64,000 nucleotides of DNA from contig NZ_JANYMP010000007.1 of the NCBI RefSeq assembly GCF_025061645.1, positions 292,383 through 356,382 of the forward strand. The letters run 5' to 3'. The notes beneath the pieces are model-generated. The model searched no databases. It saw only the letters and a list, made by a program, of their open reading frames with translations, and was not told the DNA's origin. The number at the start of each line of letters is the position of its first letter. Positions within the stretch are counted from its first letter, which is position 1. The translations under genes and the position numbers were made by a program. This document shows positions 33,762-43,083 of the stretch, piece after piece. This stretch comes from Umezawaea endophytica. Its GTDB lineage: Bacteria; Actinomycetota; Actinomycetes; Mycobacteriales; Pseudonocardiaceae.

Positions 33762-34298
33762 ATGCCGACGCCACCCCTCCGCCTGCGCGCGCTCGAACGG
33801 GACGACCTGCCCTTCGTCCACCAGCTCTTCAACGACGACCAGATCATGTCGTACTGGTTCGACGAGCCGTTCGAGGCGCTGGTGGAGCTGCGCGACATCT
33901 ACGACCGCCACATCCACGACGAGCGCGAGCGTCGTTTCATCATCGACGTCGACGGCGAAGCCGCCGGACTGGTCGAGCTGGTCGGCATCGTCGACGTGCA
34001 CCGCAACGCCGAGTTCCAGATCATCATCGCGCCGTCGCACCAGGGCCGGGGCCTGGCCGCCGCGGCCACCCGGAAGGCGCTCGACTACGCCTTCGCCGTG
34101 CTGAACCTGCACAAGGTCTACCTGATCGTGGACGTGGCGAACGAGAAGGCGATCCACGTGTACCGGAAGGTGGGGTTCCAGGACGAGGGGACCCTCCGGG
34201 AGGAGTTCTTCGCGGCGGGGCGGTACCGCGACGCCCTGCGCATGGGAGTGCTCCAGCGCGACCACCTGCGGAGGATGGAGAGCGAGAACACCGCCTGA
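33762..34298 (+). CDS. GNAT N-acetyltransferase (SpeG-like)
   Basis: A 178-residue acetyltransferase. The N-terminus [20 protein letters not shown] and the acetyl-CoA loop [20 protein letters not shown] (Q/RxxGxG/A) are clear, followed by [20 protein letters not shown] and [15 protein letters not shown]. The YWFDEPF and EFQIIIA segments fit spermidine N-acetyltransferase SpeG, which neutralises excess polyamines. The start is ATG 33762 at the conserved N-terminus. It follows the DJ-1 gene by 23 bases and could be read from the same TetR-controlled promoter. Confidence 0.88.
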   Translation: MPTPPLRLRALERDDLPFVHQLFNDDQIMSYWFDEPFEALVELRDIYDRHIHDERERRFIIDVDGEAAGLVELVGIVDVHRNAEFQIIIAPSHQGRGLAAAATRKALDYAFAVLNLHKVYLIVDVANEKAIHVYRKVGFQDEGTLREEFFAAGRYRDALRMGVLQRDHLRRMESENTA

Positions 34299-34401
34299 TC
34301 GGTTCGGAGTCGCACCGATCAGGCGGCGGAACCCACCCGATCGTGAGGACGTTGGGACCTAGGGTCGTGAGCAGCGCACGACCATCCCGCCAAGGAGTCC
34401 G

Positions 34402-35520
34402 ATGACGTTCCTCCCCGGAGTCGCCCGAGCCCGGTCGACCCGGCGCGGTCGCCTGGCGGCAGCCGTGACCGTCGCGGCGCTCGTGCTCACCGGGCAACCG
34501 GCCCACGGTGCCGTGCCGGACACGGCGGACGAGTGCGACCTGTCGGCACGCGCGTACACCGGTGTGCGGGCGGCCGATCCGAGTGTGATCCGCGTCGGTG
34601 ACACCTACGTCTCGACGCAGGCGGGGGACGGCGGCATCCAGGTCCGGCAATCGTCCAGTGTGGATGGTCTGGCCGCGGCCCCCGCGCGCCGGGTCTGGCT
34701 GGACGCGCACGGCCGCGGCTCGGTGTGGGCGCCGGAGATCGTCCGCGACGGCGGCCGGTACCACATCTACTTCTCGGCGGGCAACGACTCCGCGCACCGC
34801 ATGTACGTGATCAGCTCGGACCTGCCGGACTCCGGCTACACGCCCGAGAGCGAGCTCGCCCTGCCGGGTGGGCGCTGGGCCATCGACGGTGTTCCGGTGA
34901 CGTTCGAAGGACAGCGCTACTTCGTCTGGTCGGGCTGGGGGTGCACCGCCGTCGAGCAGAACATCTACATCACCCGCATGTCCGACCCGCTCACACCGAT
35001 CGGCGCCAGGTACGTCGTCTCACGCCCGCGCGAGCCGTGGGAGCGGGTCGTCGGCTACCCGTTCATCAACGAGGCGCCCGAGGTCGTCAAGGACCCCGGC
35101 GGGCGCTTGCACGTCGTCTACTCGGCCAACGGGAGTTGGAGCGAGCAGTACTGCCTGGCGGACCTGCGGCTGCGCGCCGAAGGCGACCCCACCCACCCCT
35201 GGGACTGGTACAAGTCCACCGGCTGCGTGTTCGGTTCCGACCCGACCACCATGATGGCCGGGCGGGATCCGACCGCGGCCGTCAACGGTCCCGGCCACCA
35301 CACCTTCGTGCTGCCCGACGGCGACATCGCCGCCAGCCCACCGGCGGGCTCCACGTCCGCGATGATGTTCCACGCGGTGCCCGAGGACTTGCCCTACACC
35401 TGGGACAACCGCCACTGGTACACCGGCACGTACGCTTGGCGCGACCACACGACCTACCGGCGGGCCAACGGCCTCGGTCCGACCGCGGACACCGGGTGGA
35501 GCCTGGCGTTCTCCGAGTAG
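34402..35520 (+). CDS. Secreted glycoside hydrolase, family 43-like five-bladed propeller
   Basis: A 372-residue secreted protein. Signal: RRGRLAAAVTVAALVLTGQP ending AHGA. The propeller carries the GH43 acids: AADPSVIRVGDTYV (base aspartate), then WAPEIVRDGGRYHIYFSAG and later INEAPEVVKDPGGRLHVVYS (acid glutamate), with DGVPVTFEG between. GH43 enzymes remove arabinose or xylose from plant polysaccharides. ATG 34402 has AAGGAG eight bases upstream. It stands alone between the SpeG-like gene and the convergent glycosyltransferase of the NRPS cluster and marks the left border of that cluster. Confidence 0.88.
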   Translation: MTFLPGVARARSTRRGRLAAAVTVAALVLTGQPAHGAVPDTADECDLSARAYTGVRAADPSVIRVGDTYVSTQAGDGGIQVRQSSSVDGLAAAPARRVWLDAHGRGSVWAPEIVRDGGRYHIYFSAGNDSAHRMYVISSDLPDSGYTPESELALPGGRWAIDGVPVTFEGQRYFVWSGWGCTAVEQNIYITRMSDPLTPIGARYVVSRPREPWERVVGYPFINEAPEVVKDPGGRLHVVYSANGSWSEQYCLADLRLRAEGDPTHPWDWYKSTGCVFGSDPTTMMAGRDPTAAVNGPGHHTFVLPDGDIAASPPAGSTSAMMFHAVPEDLPYTWDNRHWYTGTYAWRDHTTYRRANGLGPTADTGWSLAFSE

Positions 35521-35545
35521 CGGATCGACGCCCCGGATTTCCGGG

Positions 35546-36727
35546 CTACCCGCCCATCCTCGCCTCGATCAGGTCCGCCGCCCGCGCCGTGCCGCCCGAT
35601 TCCCGCACCCGGTCGCGCATCCAGCGGACCTTGGCCGCCGTCCGTTCGTCCGCGGCCAGGTCCAGTACCGCGTGGCGCAGGGCGTCCGGGGTGATGGTCG
35701 ACAGCTCGACGACGCGGCCGAGGCCGAGTTCGACGACCTGCCTGGCGTCCATGTCCTGTTCGGCGACCTCCGGGGCGAGCAGGAGCGGGGTGCCCTGCTG
35801 GACGGCGGACATGACGCCGCCGAGACCGCCGTTGGAGAGGAACACGGTGGCGTGTTCGAGCACGGCGACCTGGGGGATCCAGGGGTGGACCTCGAAGTTG
35901 GGGGGCAGCTCGCCGAGGTCGGCGTCCGCCCAGCCGCCGAGGGTGACGACGACGTGCCAGTCGAGGTCGGCGAAGGCGGTGGCGAAGAGGCGGAAGAAGT
36001 CGGGACGGGCGTTGTGGACGGTGCCCAGCGAGATGAAGAGGACGGGGCGGTCGGGGGTCGGGGGGTTCCAGTCGCCCTGGAAGATCGTGCCGTCGTTGCA
36101 CGGGCCGACGAAGGCGTAGTGGTCGCTGAAGGACTCGCCCTGGGGCTGGAAATCACGGGGGACGAAGACGAGGGCGAGGTCGTCCGGTTGGTGGAGCAGG
36201 GTTTCGTCGATGCCGTGCTGGACGAACAGGTCTTGCAGACCGGATTCGACGGCGGCCGCCTCGGCGCCTCGCGGACCGGCGAGGAGTTCGGCGCGGCGGG
36301 GCGCGGTCCAGTCGACGGTGTCGTTGAACGCGAGGTTCGGGTGGGTCAGGATGATCGGGACCGTCCACTTGCGACCGAGCACCGCGGCCGCGCCGTACAT
36401 CATGGGGTCGAAGACGATCAGGTCCGGGGCGTGCTCGACGAGGGCTTCGACGCCGTCGACGCAGCGCAGGCCCTCCTCGTAGAAGCGCATGCAGGCCAGC
36501 ACGATCTCGGCGGTGTCGGCGTGGTCGCTCACAGCCGCCGGGATGGCGGCGAGCGACGGGCCGTAGACGAGGGGGTCGACGCCGGAGAGCTGGGCGTACT
36601 CGACGAACGGCTCGGTGGTGGCGTAGCTGACCCGGTGGCCGCGCTTGGCGAGCGCCTCGGCGATGGTGAGCGTCGGGAACACGTGGCCGAAGGCCGGAGC
36701 GCTGAGGAACAGGACGTGCTTGGGCAT
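35546..36727 (-). CDS. MGT-type glycosyltransferase of the NRPS cluster
   Basis: A 393-residue GT1 family enzyme related to macrolide glycosyltransferases. The N-terminal acceptor domain begins HVLFLSAPAFGHVFPTLTIA; the nucleotide-sugar domain has VLFISLGTVHNARPDFF, PWIPQVAVLEHATVFLSNGG and APEVAEQDMDARQVVELGLG. The usual histidine of the HxGxGG phosphate-binding motif is asparagine here (SNGGLGG), an odd change that may lower or alter donor use. Start ATG 36727. It is eight bases downstream of the aminotransferase and reads with it from the P450 promoter. It probably attaches a sugar to the peptide product. Confidence 0.88.
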   Translation of the reverse strand: MPKHVLFLSAPAFGHVFPTLTIAEALAKRGHRVSYATTEPFVEYAQLSGVDPLVYGPSLAAIPAAVSDHADTAEIVLACMRFYEEGLRCVDGVEALVEHAPDLIVFDPMMYGAAAVLGRKWTVPIILTHPNLAFNDTVDWTAPRRAELLAGPRGAEAAAVESGLQDLFVQHGIDETLLHQPDDLALVFVPRDFQPQGESFSDHYAFVGPCNDGTIFQGDWNPPTPDRPVLFISLGTVHNARPDFFRLFATAFADLDWHVVVTLGGWADADLGELPPNFEVHPWIPQVAVLEHATVFLSNGGLGGVMSAVQQGTPLLLAPEVAEQDMDARQVVELGLGRVVELSTITPDALRHAVLDLAADERTAAKVRWMRDRVRESGGTARAADLIEARMGG

Positions 36728-36735
36728 GGTTCTCC

Positions 36736-37986
36736 TCACGTGAGAGCGGCGTGCACCTTCCGCACGGCCGTGGCGATGTCGTCGACGTCGGCGTCGGTGT
36801 AGTTCTCGTTCCAGAACAGGACCAGCAGCGTGGTGGCGAGCAGCCGTTCGGCAACCGGGCAGAGGCCGGGGCCGTAGCTCCAGTCCTTCCTGGACGGTGG
36901 GCTGGACAGCGGGAACGTGGAGTTGCCGTAGATCCGGCCGTTCGCGAGCACCGGCGAGGCGTAGGCGGGGTGGTCGAACAGCCTGCCCTCGGCGAGAATT
37001 CCCTCGGCCCGCAGCGCGGACGCCCAGCGCAGGTTAGTGCCGCCCGCCAGCGCCGGGTCGAGCACCAGCGGGAACGACCAGAAGCTGTGGCCGGTCTCCT
37101 CGGGCAGACCGACGCCGGGCAGACCGCGCAACGACTCCGCCAACCGGCGCGCGGTGCGCCTGCGGCGCTCGACCACGTCGCCGAGCCGCCCGAGCTGCGC
37201 CTTGGCGACCGCGCCCTGCAACTCGGTCATCCGGTAGTTCATCCCGAACGACAGGTGCGTGCGGGCCGCCGTGTCGCGCGGCCGTCCCTTGTCGCCGAAC
37301 AGCCGCAACCGACGCGCCAGGACGGGGTCGTCGGTGATGGCCAGCCCGCCCTCCCCGCAGGTGATGTGCTTGTACTGCTGGAGGCTGAAGCAGCCGACGT
37401 CGCCGACCGTGCCCGCGAGCCGTCCGGGCGCGGGTTCGGTGAGCAGCGCCTGCGCGCAGTCCTCGATCAGCATGATCCCGTGCCCGCGGGCGATCTCCGC
37501 CAACTCGACCACGGGCGCGGGCGCGCCGAGCAGGTGCACGGCCACGATCGCGCGGGTCCGCGGGGACAGGCAGCGCTCCACGCTCCGCGGGCACAGGTTG
37601 CCGGTCAGCGGGTCGACGTCGGCGAACACCGGCACCGCGTTCTGCGCCAGGATCGCGATGATCGTGCCGAAGTCGGTGACCGGCGTGGTGATCACCTCGT
37701 CGCCCGGATCCGGGTCGAGCGCGCCGATCGCCATGTGCAGCGCGGCCGTGCCCGAGCTGCAGGCCACCGCCTGGCCGACGCCGTGCAGCCGGGCCACGTC
37801 CGACTCCAGCCCGGCGACGTGCGAGCCGCCGAGCGCGTTGAGCCTGCCGCTGGTCAGCACCTCCCGCACCGCGGCGCTCTCCTCCTCGCCGAACGTGCGC
37901 CCCGCCGCCCCGGTCGCCACCGGGAACGGCCGGGTGCGCACCGGGGTCCCGCCGTGCAGGGCCAGCCCGTCGAGGGTGCTGGTCAC
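36736..37986 (-). CDS. DegT/DnrJ/EryC1-type aminotransferase
   Basis: A 416-residue PLP enzyme of the sugar/cyclitol aminotransferase family. Seen: VACSSGTAALHMAIGALDPD (cofactor phosphate loop), VIEDCAQ-like LIEDCAQALL with the PLP aspartate, CFSLQQYKHITCGEGG with the Schiff-base lysine, and GMNYRMTELQGAVAKAQL, which is diagnostic. Such enzymes aminate keto-sugars for antibiotic sugars or scyllo-inosose. Start GTG 37986 overlaps the P450 stop (GTGA), and the glycosyltransferase follows eight bases later. An amino-sugar or aminocyclitol in the product is suggested; no dehydratase or nucleotidyltransferase for making such a sugar is in the window. Confidence 0.92.
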   Translation of the reverse strand: MTSTLDGLALHGGTPVRTRPFPVATGAAGRTFGEEESAAVREVLTSGRLNALGGSHVAGLESDVARLHGVGQAVACSSGTAALHMAIGALDPDPGDEVITTPVTDFGTIIAILAQNAVPVFADVDPLTGNLCPRSVERCLSPRTRAIVAVHLLGAPAPVVELAEIARGHGIMLIEDCAQALLTEPAPGRLAGTVGDVGCFSLQQYKHITCGEGGLAITDDPVLARRLRLFGDKGRPRDTAARTHLSFGMNYRMTELQGAVAKAQLGRLGDVVERRRRTARRLAESLRGLPGVGLPEETGHSFWSFPLVLDPALAGGTNLRWASALRAEGILAEGRLFDHPAYASPVLANGRIYGNSTFPLSSPPSRKDWSYGPGLCPVAERLLATTLLVLFWNENYTDADVDDIATAVRKVHAALT

Positions 37987-39164
37987 CCGACGTCCCAGGT
38001 GACCGGGAGGCTGTGGGTGCCGTAGACGACCATCGTCTCCCGCAGCGGGACCTCCGCCGCCGGTACGGCGAGCCGCAGCGTCGGGAACCGGCGCAGCAGC
38101 GCGGTGAGCCCGATCCGCAGCTCCGCACGGGCCAGTTGCAGACCGGTGCACAGGTGCGCGCCGCCGCCGAACGACACGTGCCCGGCCGCCGAACGGGACA
38201 GGTCCAGCACGTCGGGGTCCGGGAACCGCACGGGGTCGCGGTTGGCCGCGGCCAGCGACATCGTGACGGACTCCCCCGCCTTCACCAGCGTGCCCGCGAC
38301 CTCGACGTCCTCGACCGCCGTGCGCACCGGTCCGATGTGGCTGACCGTGAGGTAGCGCAGCAGCTCCTCGACGGCGCTGTCGACCAGCGCCGGGTCGGCG
38401 CGCAGCGCGGCGAGCTGCTCGGGGTGCTCCAGCAGCGCGAACACGCCGAGGGTCAGCGTGTTCGACGTCGTCTCGTGGCCCGCCATCAGCAGGATCATCG
38501 CGACGGTGACCAGCTCGCCGTCGTCCAGCTCACCGCTCGCGACGAGCCTGCCGAGCACGTCGTCGGTGGGCTGGTCGTGCTTGGCCCTGATGGCGGTGCT
38601 CAGGAAGTCGATCATCGACACCCAGGAGGCGACGGTGTCCTCCTCCGACGCGCTCAGGTCGAACAGCGTGTCGGAGTCGTGCTGGAACCGGTCGTGCTCG
38701 GCGTAGGGCAGGCCGAGCACCTCGCACATCAGCAGCGACGGCAGCGGCAGCGCGTAGGAGCGCAGCAGGTCGACCACCGGGCCCTGGCGCTCCATGTCGT
38801 CGAGCAGCGACTCGGCGATCTGCTCGATCCGCGGCGCCAGCTCGTTCGCCCGCCGCAGGGTGAACTCCGACGTGAGCAGCTTGCGGTACTTGGTGTGCTC
38901 CGGCGGGTCGAGCCGGGTGAACATGCCGGGCAGCACCTCGGGGATCTCCACCCGGTCCATGGCGAGCGTCGGCCGCACCAGGTCCGCGCGGTGGCTGAAC
39001 CGGGGGTCGGTGAGCACCGTGCGGACGGCGGCGTAGCCGGTGGCGATCCAGCCGAGGTGCCCGTCGGGGAAGGAGAACCGGCTGATCGGCGCGGCTTCCC
39101 GCGCCCGGCCCAGTTCCTCCGGCGGGTCGAACGGACAACTGCGCGCGGTCGGGATCGACCGCAT
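37983..39164 (-). CDS. Cytochrome P450
   Basis: A 393-residue soluble bacterial P450. The heme-binding loop reads VSFGGGAHLCTGLQLARAEL with the axial cysteine near residue 339; the I-helix has LLMAGHETTSNTL, the K-helix EELLRY, and the early RLDPPEHTKYRKLL is conserved. Start ATG 39164 has GGGAG four bases upstream; a GTG six codons earlier is possible. First gene of the P450-aminotransferase-glycosyltransferase operon, with a 45-bp cluster-shared element 167-211 bases upstream. It probably hydroxylates the peptide or a building block. Confidence 0.93.
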   Translation of the reverse strand: MRSIPTARSCPFDPPEELGRAREAAPISRFSFPDGHLGWIATGYAAVRTVLTDPRFSHRADLVRPTLAMDRVEIPEVLPGMFTRLDPPEHTKYRKLLTSEFTLRRANELAPRIEQIAESLLDDMERQGPVVDLLRSYALPLPSLLMCEVLGLPYAEHDRFQHDSDTLFDLSASEEDTVASWVSMIDFLSTAIRAKHDQPTDDVLGRLVASGELDDGELVTVAMILLMAGHETTSNTLTLGVFALLEHPEQLAALRADPALVDSAVEELLRYLTVSHIGPVRTAVEDVEVAGTLVKAGESVTMSLAAANRDPVRFPDPDVLDLSRSAAGHVSFGGGAHLCTGLQLARAELRIGLTALLRRFPTLRLAVPAAEVPLRETMVVYGTHSLPVTWDVG

Positions 39165-39330
39165 TGTGCTCCCGGTTTCCACAGCAGATCACTCCAAGGC
39201 ATTCGCCGAAGTCGCAAGGGGAAATGCGGGACATTCCCACCGCATCGACGGAGATGCTGGCACACCTTCGAGCGAACCCGCAACGACCTCCTCGTACCCA
39301 TTCCCGTCGAATTCGCAGTCTTTTTGTTCC

Positions 39331-39375
39331 GACTTTGTCGTTCAACGCCAAGAGCTCGACGTCGTACAACGTTCC
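39331..39375 (-). promoter_or_regulatory. Cluster-shared 45-bp element, copy upstream of P450 operon
   Basis: Read on the minus strand, it holds CGTTGTACGAC and, 24 bases on, CGTTGAACGAC. The whole 45 bases align without gaps to 42989-43033 with 31 identities. It lies in the 214-bp gap between the WD40 gene and the P450 gene. Confidence 0.65.
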
Positions 39376-39378
39376 GTG

Positions 39379-42300
39379 TTAGGGAGTCGGACCGGAACAC
39401 GCCGCGGGCGGCGCTCCCCCGTCGTGGAAGTCCCGCGCCAGCGCCCGGCACAGCTCGCCGAGCGCGGCCTGGACGTCGGTGGTCCACGGCGTCACGGTCA
39501 GGTCCCGGCTCGCGCTGGCCAGCGTGCCGTCCGGGCTCCACGCCAGGTCGGTCACCGGCCCGGTGTGCCCGGACAGCACCGCCCACCGGGTGAGCGTGGC
39601 GGCGTCGAGCAGGGTCACCGTGTCGTCGTGGTCGAAGGTCGCGATGAGCCGTCCGTCGGGGCTGTAGGAGAGGAGGCTGAACCGGCCGCCGGGGTCGGTC
39701 AGCTCCCCGGTCCGCCGGTGGGTCGCGGCGTCCCAGAGCACGACCCGCCCGGCGCCGTCGTGGTAGGTGGTGGCGGCCAGGACCGTCCCGTCGGGGCTGA
39801 ACACGACGGTCGACGCGTGCCCGTCCTCGGCCACGACGACCTCGTCGCCGGTCTCGGTGTCCCAGACCAGGACCCGACCGCGCTCGGTCGCGACGGCCAG
39901 TGACCGGCCGTTCGGGCTGTAGCTGACGTCCAGCGCCCCGTCGCCGTCCACGGCCCGGTCGCGGTGGCTCCCGGTCGCGATGTCGACGAACCGCACGGTC
40001 CTGGCGTCCACGATCAGGGCCAGCGTCCGCGAGTCCGGGCTGAACACCGCCTTCTCCACCACGTGCCCGTCGAGCACCACCCCGACCTCGGCCAGCGTGG
40101 CGGCGTCGCGCAGCACCACCCTGCCCCCGTAGCCCGCGACCACCCACCGCCCGTCCGGGCTCACCCACGGTCCGCGCGTCTCCAGCGACGATGTCCCGCC
40201 GCCCGGCGCGGACGCCAGCGGGGCGCGGGTCTCGCGGTCCCAGACCAGCAGCGACCCGTCCGCGCTGCCGCTCACGACGTTGCCGCCGACCGGGTCGAAC
40301 GCGACCCCGCTGACCGTGTCGACGTGCCCGGTGAACGGGACGCGGGTGCGGTCCCAGAGCAGGAAGCCGGACTTGCTGCTGCCCGCGATGAACCGGCCGT
40401 CCGGGCTGGACACCGCGCCGCCGACGCCGTGGTTCTTGTTCCGCAGGAGCTGGCCGACGCGGGCCCGGCGGGCCAGGTCCCAGACGGCCACGGTGCCGCC
40501 GATGTCGACCGAGAACAGCCGTCCGCCGGTCGGGTCGAACTCGGCCTGGGCGACGCTGTCCACGTGGTCGAGGTCGGCCACCCGCTGCCGGGTGCCCACG
40601 TCCCACAACCGCACCGACCGGCCCGCGCCTGCCGTGGCGATCGTGCGGCCGTCCGGGCTGAACGCCACCGAGGTCAGCAGCCCCTCCGGTGAGGGCAGGG
40701 TGCCGACGGCGCTGCCCGTGCGCAGGTCCCACAGCACGACCCCGCCGCCGTCGGTGAACGCCAGCGTCGTGCCGTCCGGGCTGAACGCGAGCGAGCCGGA
40801 TCCCGCGCCGGTGCCCGGAGTGGTCACCGGGCGGGCGTCGCGGGTGTCGAGCAGCCGGGTCGCACCCGCGTCCGCCACCGCCACCGCCCGGCCGTCGGGG
40901 CTGAACCGCAGCTCGCGGACCGGGTCGGTGGAGGACGCGCCGCGCGCCACCAGCGAGCGGTCGGCCAGCCTCCAGATCAGCACCTCGCCGTCCTCGGTGC
41001 CCGCGGCGACCAGGGTGCCGTCCACGCTGACCGCGACCACCAGCACCTGGCCGAACGAGCCGGTCAGCTCGTCGCGGCGGGTGCGCTCGGCGACGTCCCA
41101 GAGGTCGACGTGCCCCGGTCCGCCGGGAGCGGCGAGCAGGTGGCCGTCGGGCGTGAACGCCGGTTTCGTGCGCACGTCCGACGGCGAGGGCAGCAGCGCC
41201 TGGTAGTCACGCCGCGACGCGAGGCTGAGCACCTCGCTGCGCGCCTCGACCGTGGGGTAGCTCTGGTAGGCGTCCAGGCTCGCGCGCATCGCGCGGGCGA
41301 CGTCCTTGCCCGCCAGCGTCTCCGCCTCGGCCGCGAGTTGCCGCGAGGTGCTGACCAGGCCTTCGCTGATGGCGTCCTGGCGTTGCCGGACGGCCACGAC
41401 CGTGACGGCGACGGCCACCACGAGCAGCGCGGACAGCGCCGTGGTGAGCCAGCGCAACTGCCGGTTGCGGCGCTGGCGCAGCGCCTGGTCGAGCGCCTCG
41501 GCGTGCCTGCTGGAGTCGAGGAACGACCGCTCGTGCGCGGTCATGTCGTCCTCGTGCCGCTTGGCCCAGTCGCCGGTGACCGCGAGCCGGACGCCCCGGT
41601 AGAGCGCGCCGGGGTCGCGCCGCACGGCCTCCCAGGCTGCGGTGGCCTCGGTGAGGCCCCGGTGGACGCGGATGTCGGCGCGGTCCTCGGCCAGCCAGTC
41701 GCGCAGCCGCGGCCACGAGCGGATCAGGGCCTCGTGCGCGATCTCGACGGAGTCCTTGTCCAGCACCACGAGCCGGGCACCGGCCAGCGCGTCCAGCACG
41801 GCGGCGGTGTCCGGGTCGTCGTCCAGCTCGCCGCACGGCACCCGGCGGCGGGTGTCCTCGTTGCCCTCGCCGAGGGTGATCAGGCGCAGCAGGATCTGCC
41901 GGGCACGCCGCTGCCTGCCGGGATCGAGCGCCGTGTAGACGTGCTCGGCGGTCTGGGCGATGGCGCCGTGGATGCCGCCGGACGCCTCGTAGCCGGCCAC
42001 GGTCAGGGCGTTGCCGCGCCGCCGCCGCCAGGTCTCCAGCAGGGCGTGCGACACCAGCGGCAGCATCCCGGCCTGACCGGTCGCGTCGGCGACGAGCTTG
42101 GCCAGCAGCGGCCCCTCGACGGTGCACCCGGCCTGGACGGCGGGTTTGATGATCGCCCGCGGCAGCTCGTCGCTGCTCATCGGACCGACCGCGACCTGCG
42201 CTTCGGCCAACGCGCGAGCCAGGCCCGCGTGGGCGGCGCAGCGGTGGTAGAAGTCGGCCCGGATGCCCACCACGACCCGGCGCGACCCGATGTCGGACTC

Positions 42301-42954
42301 CGCCTCGGCCAGCAGCGCGTCGATGAACCGGGTGCGCTCGGACTCGTCGCGGCAGAGGGTGAACACCTCCTCGAACTGGTCGACCACCACCACGAGTTCG
42401 TCGCCGGGCGGGTGTTCGTCGAGCAGCCGCGCCAGCTCGCGCAGGGGCCGGGCGCCGGGCGTGAACAGGACGGCCCGCAGCCCCGGCAGCAGCCCGGCCC
42501 GCAGCAGCGACGACTTGCCCGCGCCGGACACGCCGAGCACGCCCACGAACCGGTGGTCGGCCAGCCGGGCGCGCACCTCCTCGACGAGCCGTTCGCGGCC
42601 GAAGAAGCGGGCGCTGTCCTCGGGCTGGAACGCCGCCAGCCCCACGTACGGCGAGGCCGCGTCGCCGTCGCCCGGCTCCTCCTCGGCGCTCAGCCGGGCG
42701 GCGAGGGCGTGCCAGCGGGCCTCCCACTCGACGGGGTCGCCGCCGCACGCGCGGACGTAGGCGAGCGTCACCGCGAGCACGGGCAGCTTCCGGCCCCCGG
42801 CGGCGTCGGACAGGGTCGCGGCCGAGTAGTGCGCGACCACGGCCAATTCCCGATAAGGCGGGCTCCCGGCTTTCTCCCGGACCTCGCGCAAATCGGCGGC
42901 GAATCTCAACAACGGGCTGTCGCCCACATCCAATGGGCGTTCACGACGTGGCAT
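39379..42954 (-). CDS. HTH-nSTAND1 ATPase-WD40 repeat protein
   Basis: A 1191-residue protein. Residues 1-95 form an HTH-like domain (FAADLREVREKAGSPPYREL; HYSAATLSDAAGGRKLP). About 101-450 is the nSTAND1 NTPase: SPYVGLAAFQPEDSARFFGR, Walker A GVSGAGKSS (141-149) and Walker B VVVVDQFEE. A membrane helix (TTALSALLVVAVAVTVVAVR) lies near 496-520. From about 595 to the end are roughly 14 WD40 blades (FSPDGxxLAxxxxDGxVxLWD pattern). Start ATG 42954 has GGGGA eight bases upstream. It is divergent from the NRPS, with the shared 45-bp element between them. A membrane-anchored sensor or regulator of the cluster is plausible, not proven. Confidence 0.9.
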   Translation of the reverse strand: MPRRERPLDVGDSPLLRFAADLREVREKAGSPPYRELAVVAHYSAATLSDAAGGRKLPVLAVTLAYVRACGGDPVEWEARWHALAARLSAEEEPGDGDAASPYVGLAAFQPEDSARFFGRERLVEEVRARLADHRFVGVLGVSGAGKSSLLRAGLLPGLRAVLFTPGARPLRELARLLDEHPPGDELVVVVDQFEEVFTLCRDESERTRFIDALLAEAESDIGSRRVVVGIRADFYHRCAAHAGLARALAEAQVAVGPMSSDELPRAIIKPAVQAGCTVEGPLLAKLVADATGQAGMLPLVSHALLETWRRRRGNALTVAGYEASGGIHGAIAQTAEHVYTALDPGRQRRARQILLRLITLGEGNEDTRRRVPCGELDDDPDTAAVLDALAGARLVVLDKDSVEIAHEALIRSWPRLRDWLAEDRADIRVHRGLTEATAAWEAVRRDPGALYRGVRLAVTGDWAKRHEDDMTAHERSFLDSSRHAEALDQALRQRRNRQLRWLTTALSALLVVAVAVTVVAVRQRQDAISEGLVSTSRQLAAEAETLAGKDVARAMRASLDAYQSYPTVEARSEVLSLASRRDYQALLPSPSDVRTKPAFTPDGHLLAAPGGPGHVDLWDVAERTRRDELTGSFGQVLVVAVSVDGTLVAAGTEDGEVLIWRLADRSLVARGASSTDPVRELRFSPDGRAVAVADAGATRLLDTRDARPVTTPGTGAGSGSLAFSPDGTTLAFTDGGGVVLWDLRTGSAVGTLPSPEGLLTSVAFSPDGRTIATAGAGRSVRLWDVGTRQRVADLDHVDSVAQAEFDPTGGRLFSVDIGGTVAVWDLARRARVGQLLRNKNHGVGGAVSSPDGRFIAGSSKSGFLLWDRTRVPFTGHVDTVSGVAFDPVGGNVVSGSADGSLLVWDRETRAPLASAPGGGTSSLETRGPWVSPDGRWVVAGYGGRVVLRDAATLAEVGVVLDGHVVEKAVFSPDSRTLALIVDARTVRFVDIATGSHRDRAVDGDGALDVSYSPNGRSLAVATERGRVLVWDTETGDEVVVAEDGHASTVVFSPDGTVLAATTYHDGAGRVVLWDAATHRRTGELTDPGGRFSLLSYSPDGRLIATFDHDDTVTLLDAATLTRWAVLSGHTGPVTDLAWSPDGTLASASRDLTVTPWTTDVQAALGELCRALARDFHDGGAPPAACSGPTP

Positions 42955-42988
42955 GTGCACCATCCCCAGATTTCGCGCCCATTGTCCA

Positions 42989-43033
42989 GACGTTGTCGTA
43001 CAGCGTCCAGGCACCGACATCGAACAACGAATC
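42989..43033 (-). promoter_or_regulatory. Cluster-shared 45-bp element, copy in WD40 / NRPS promoter
   Basis: On the minus strand it reads CGTTGTTCGAT and, 24 bases on, CGCTGTACGAC, with the same spacing as the copy at 39331-39375. It lies 35 bases upstream of the WD40 start and 51 upstream of the NRPS start, so one protein could control both directions. Confidence 0.65.
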
Positions 43034-43083
43034 GGCACTAGACAAAGCGGCAGGACACAGGGCAACGAAACAGGGGACGCACC

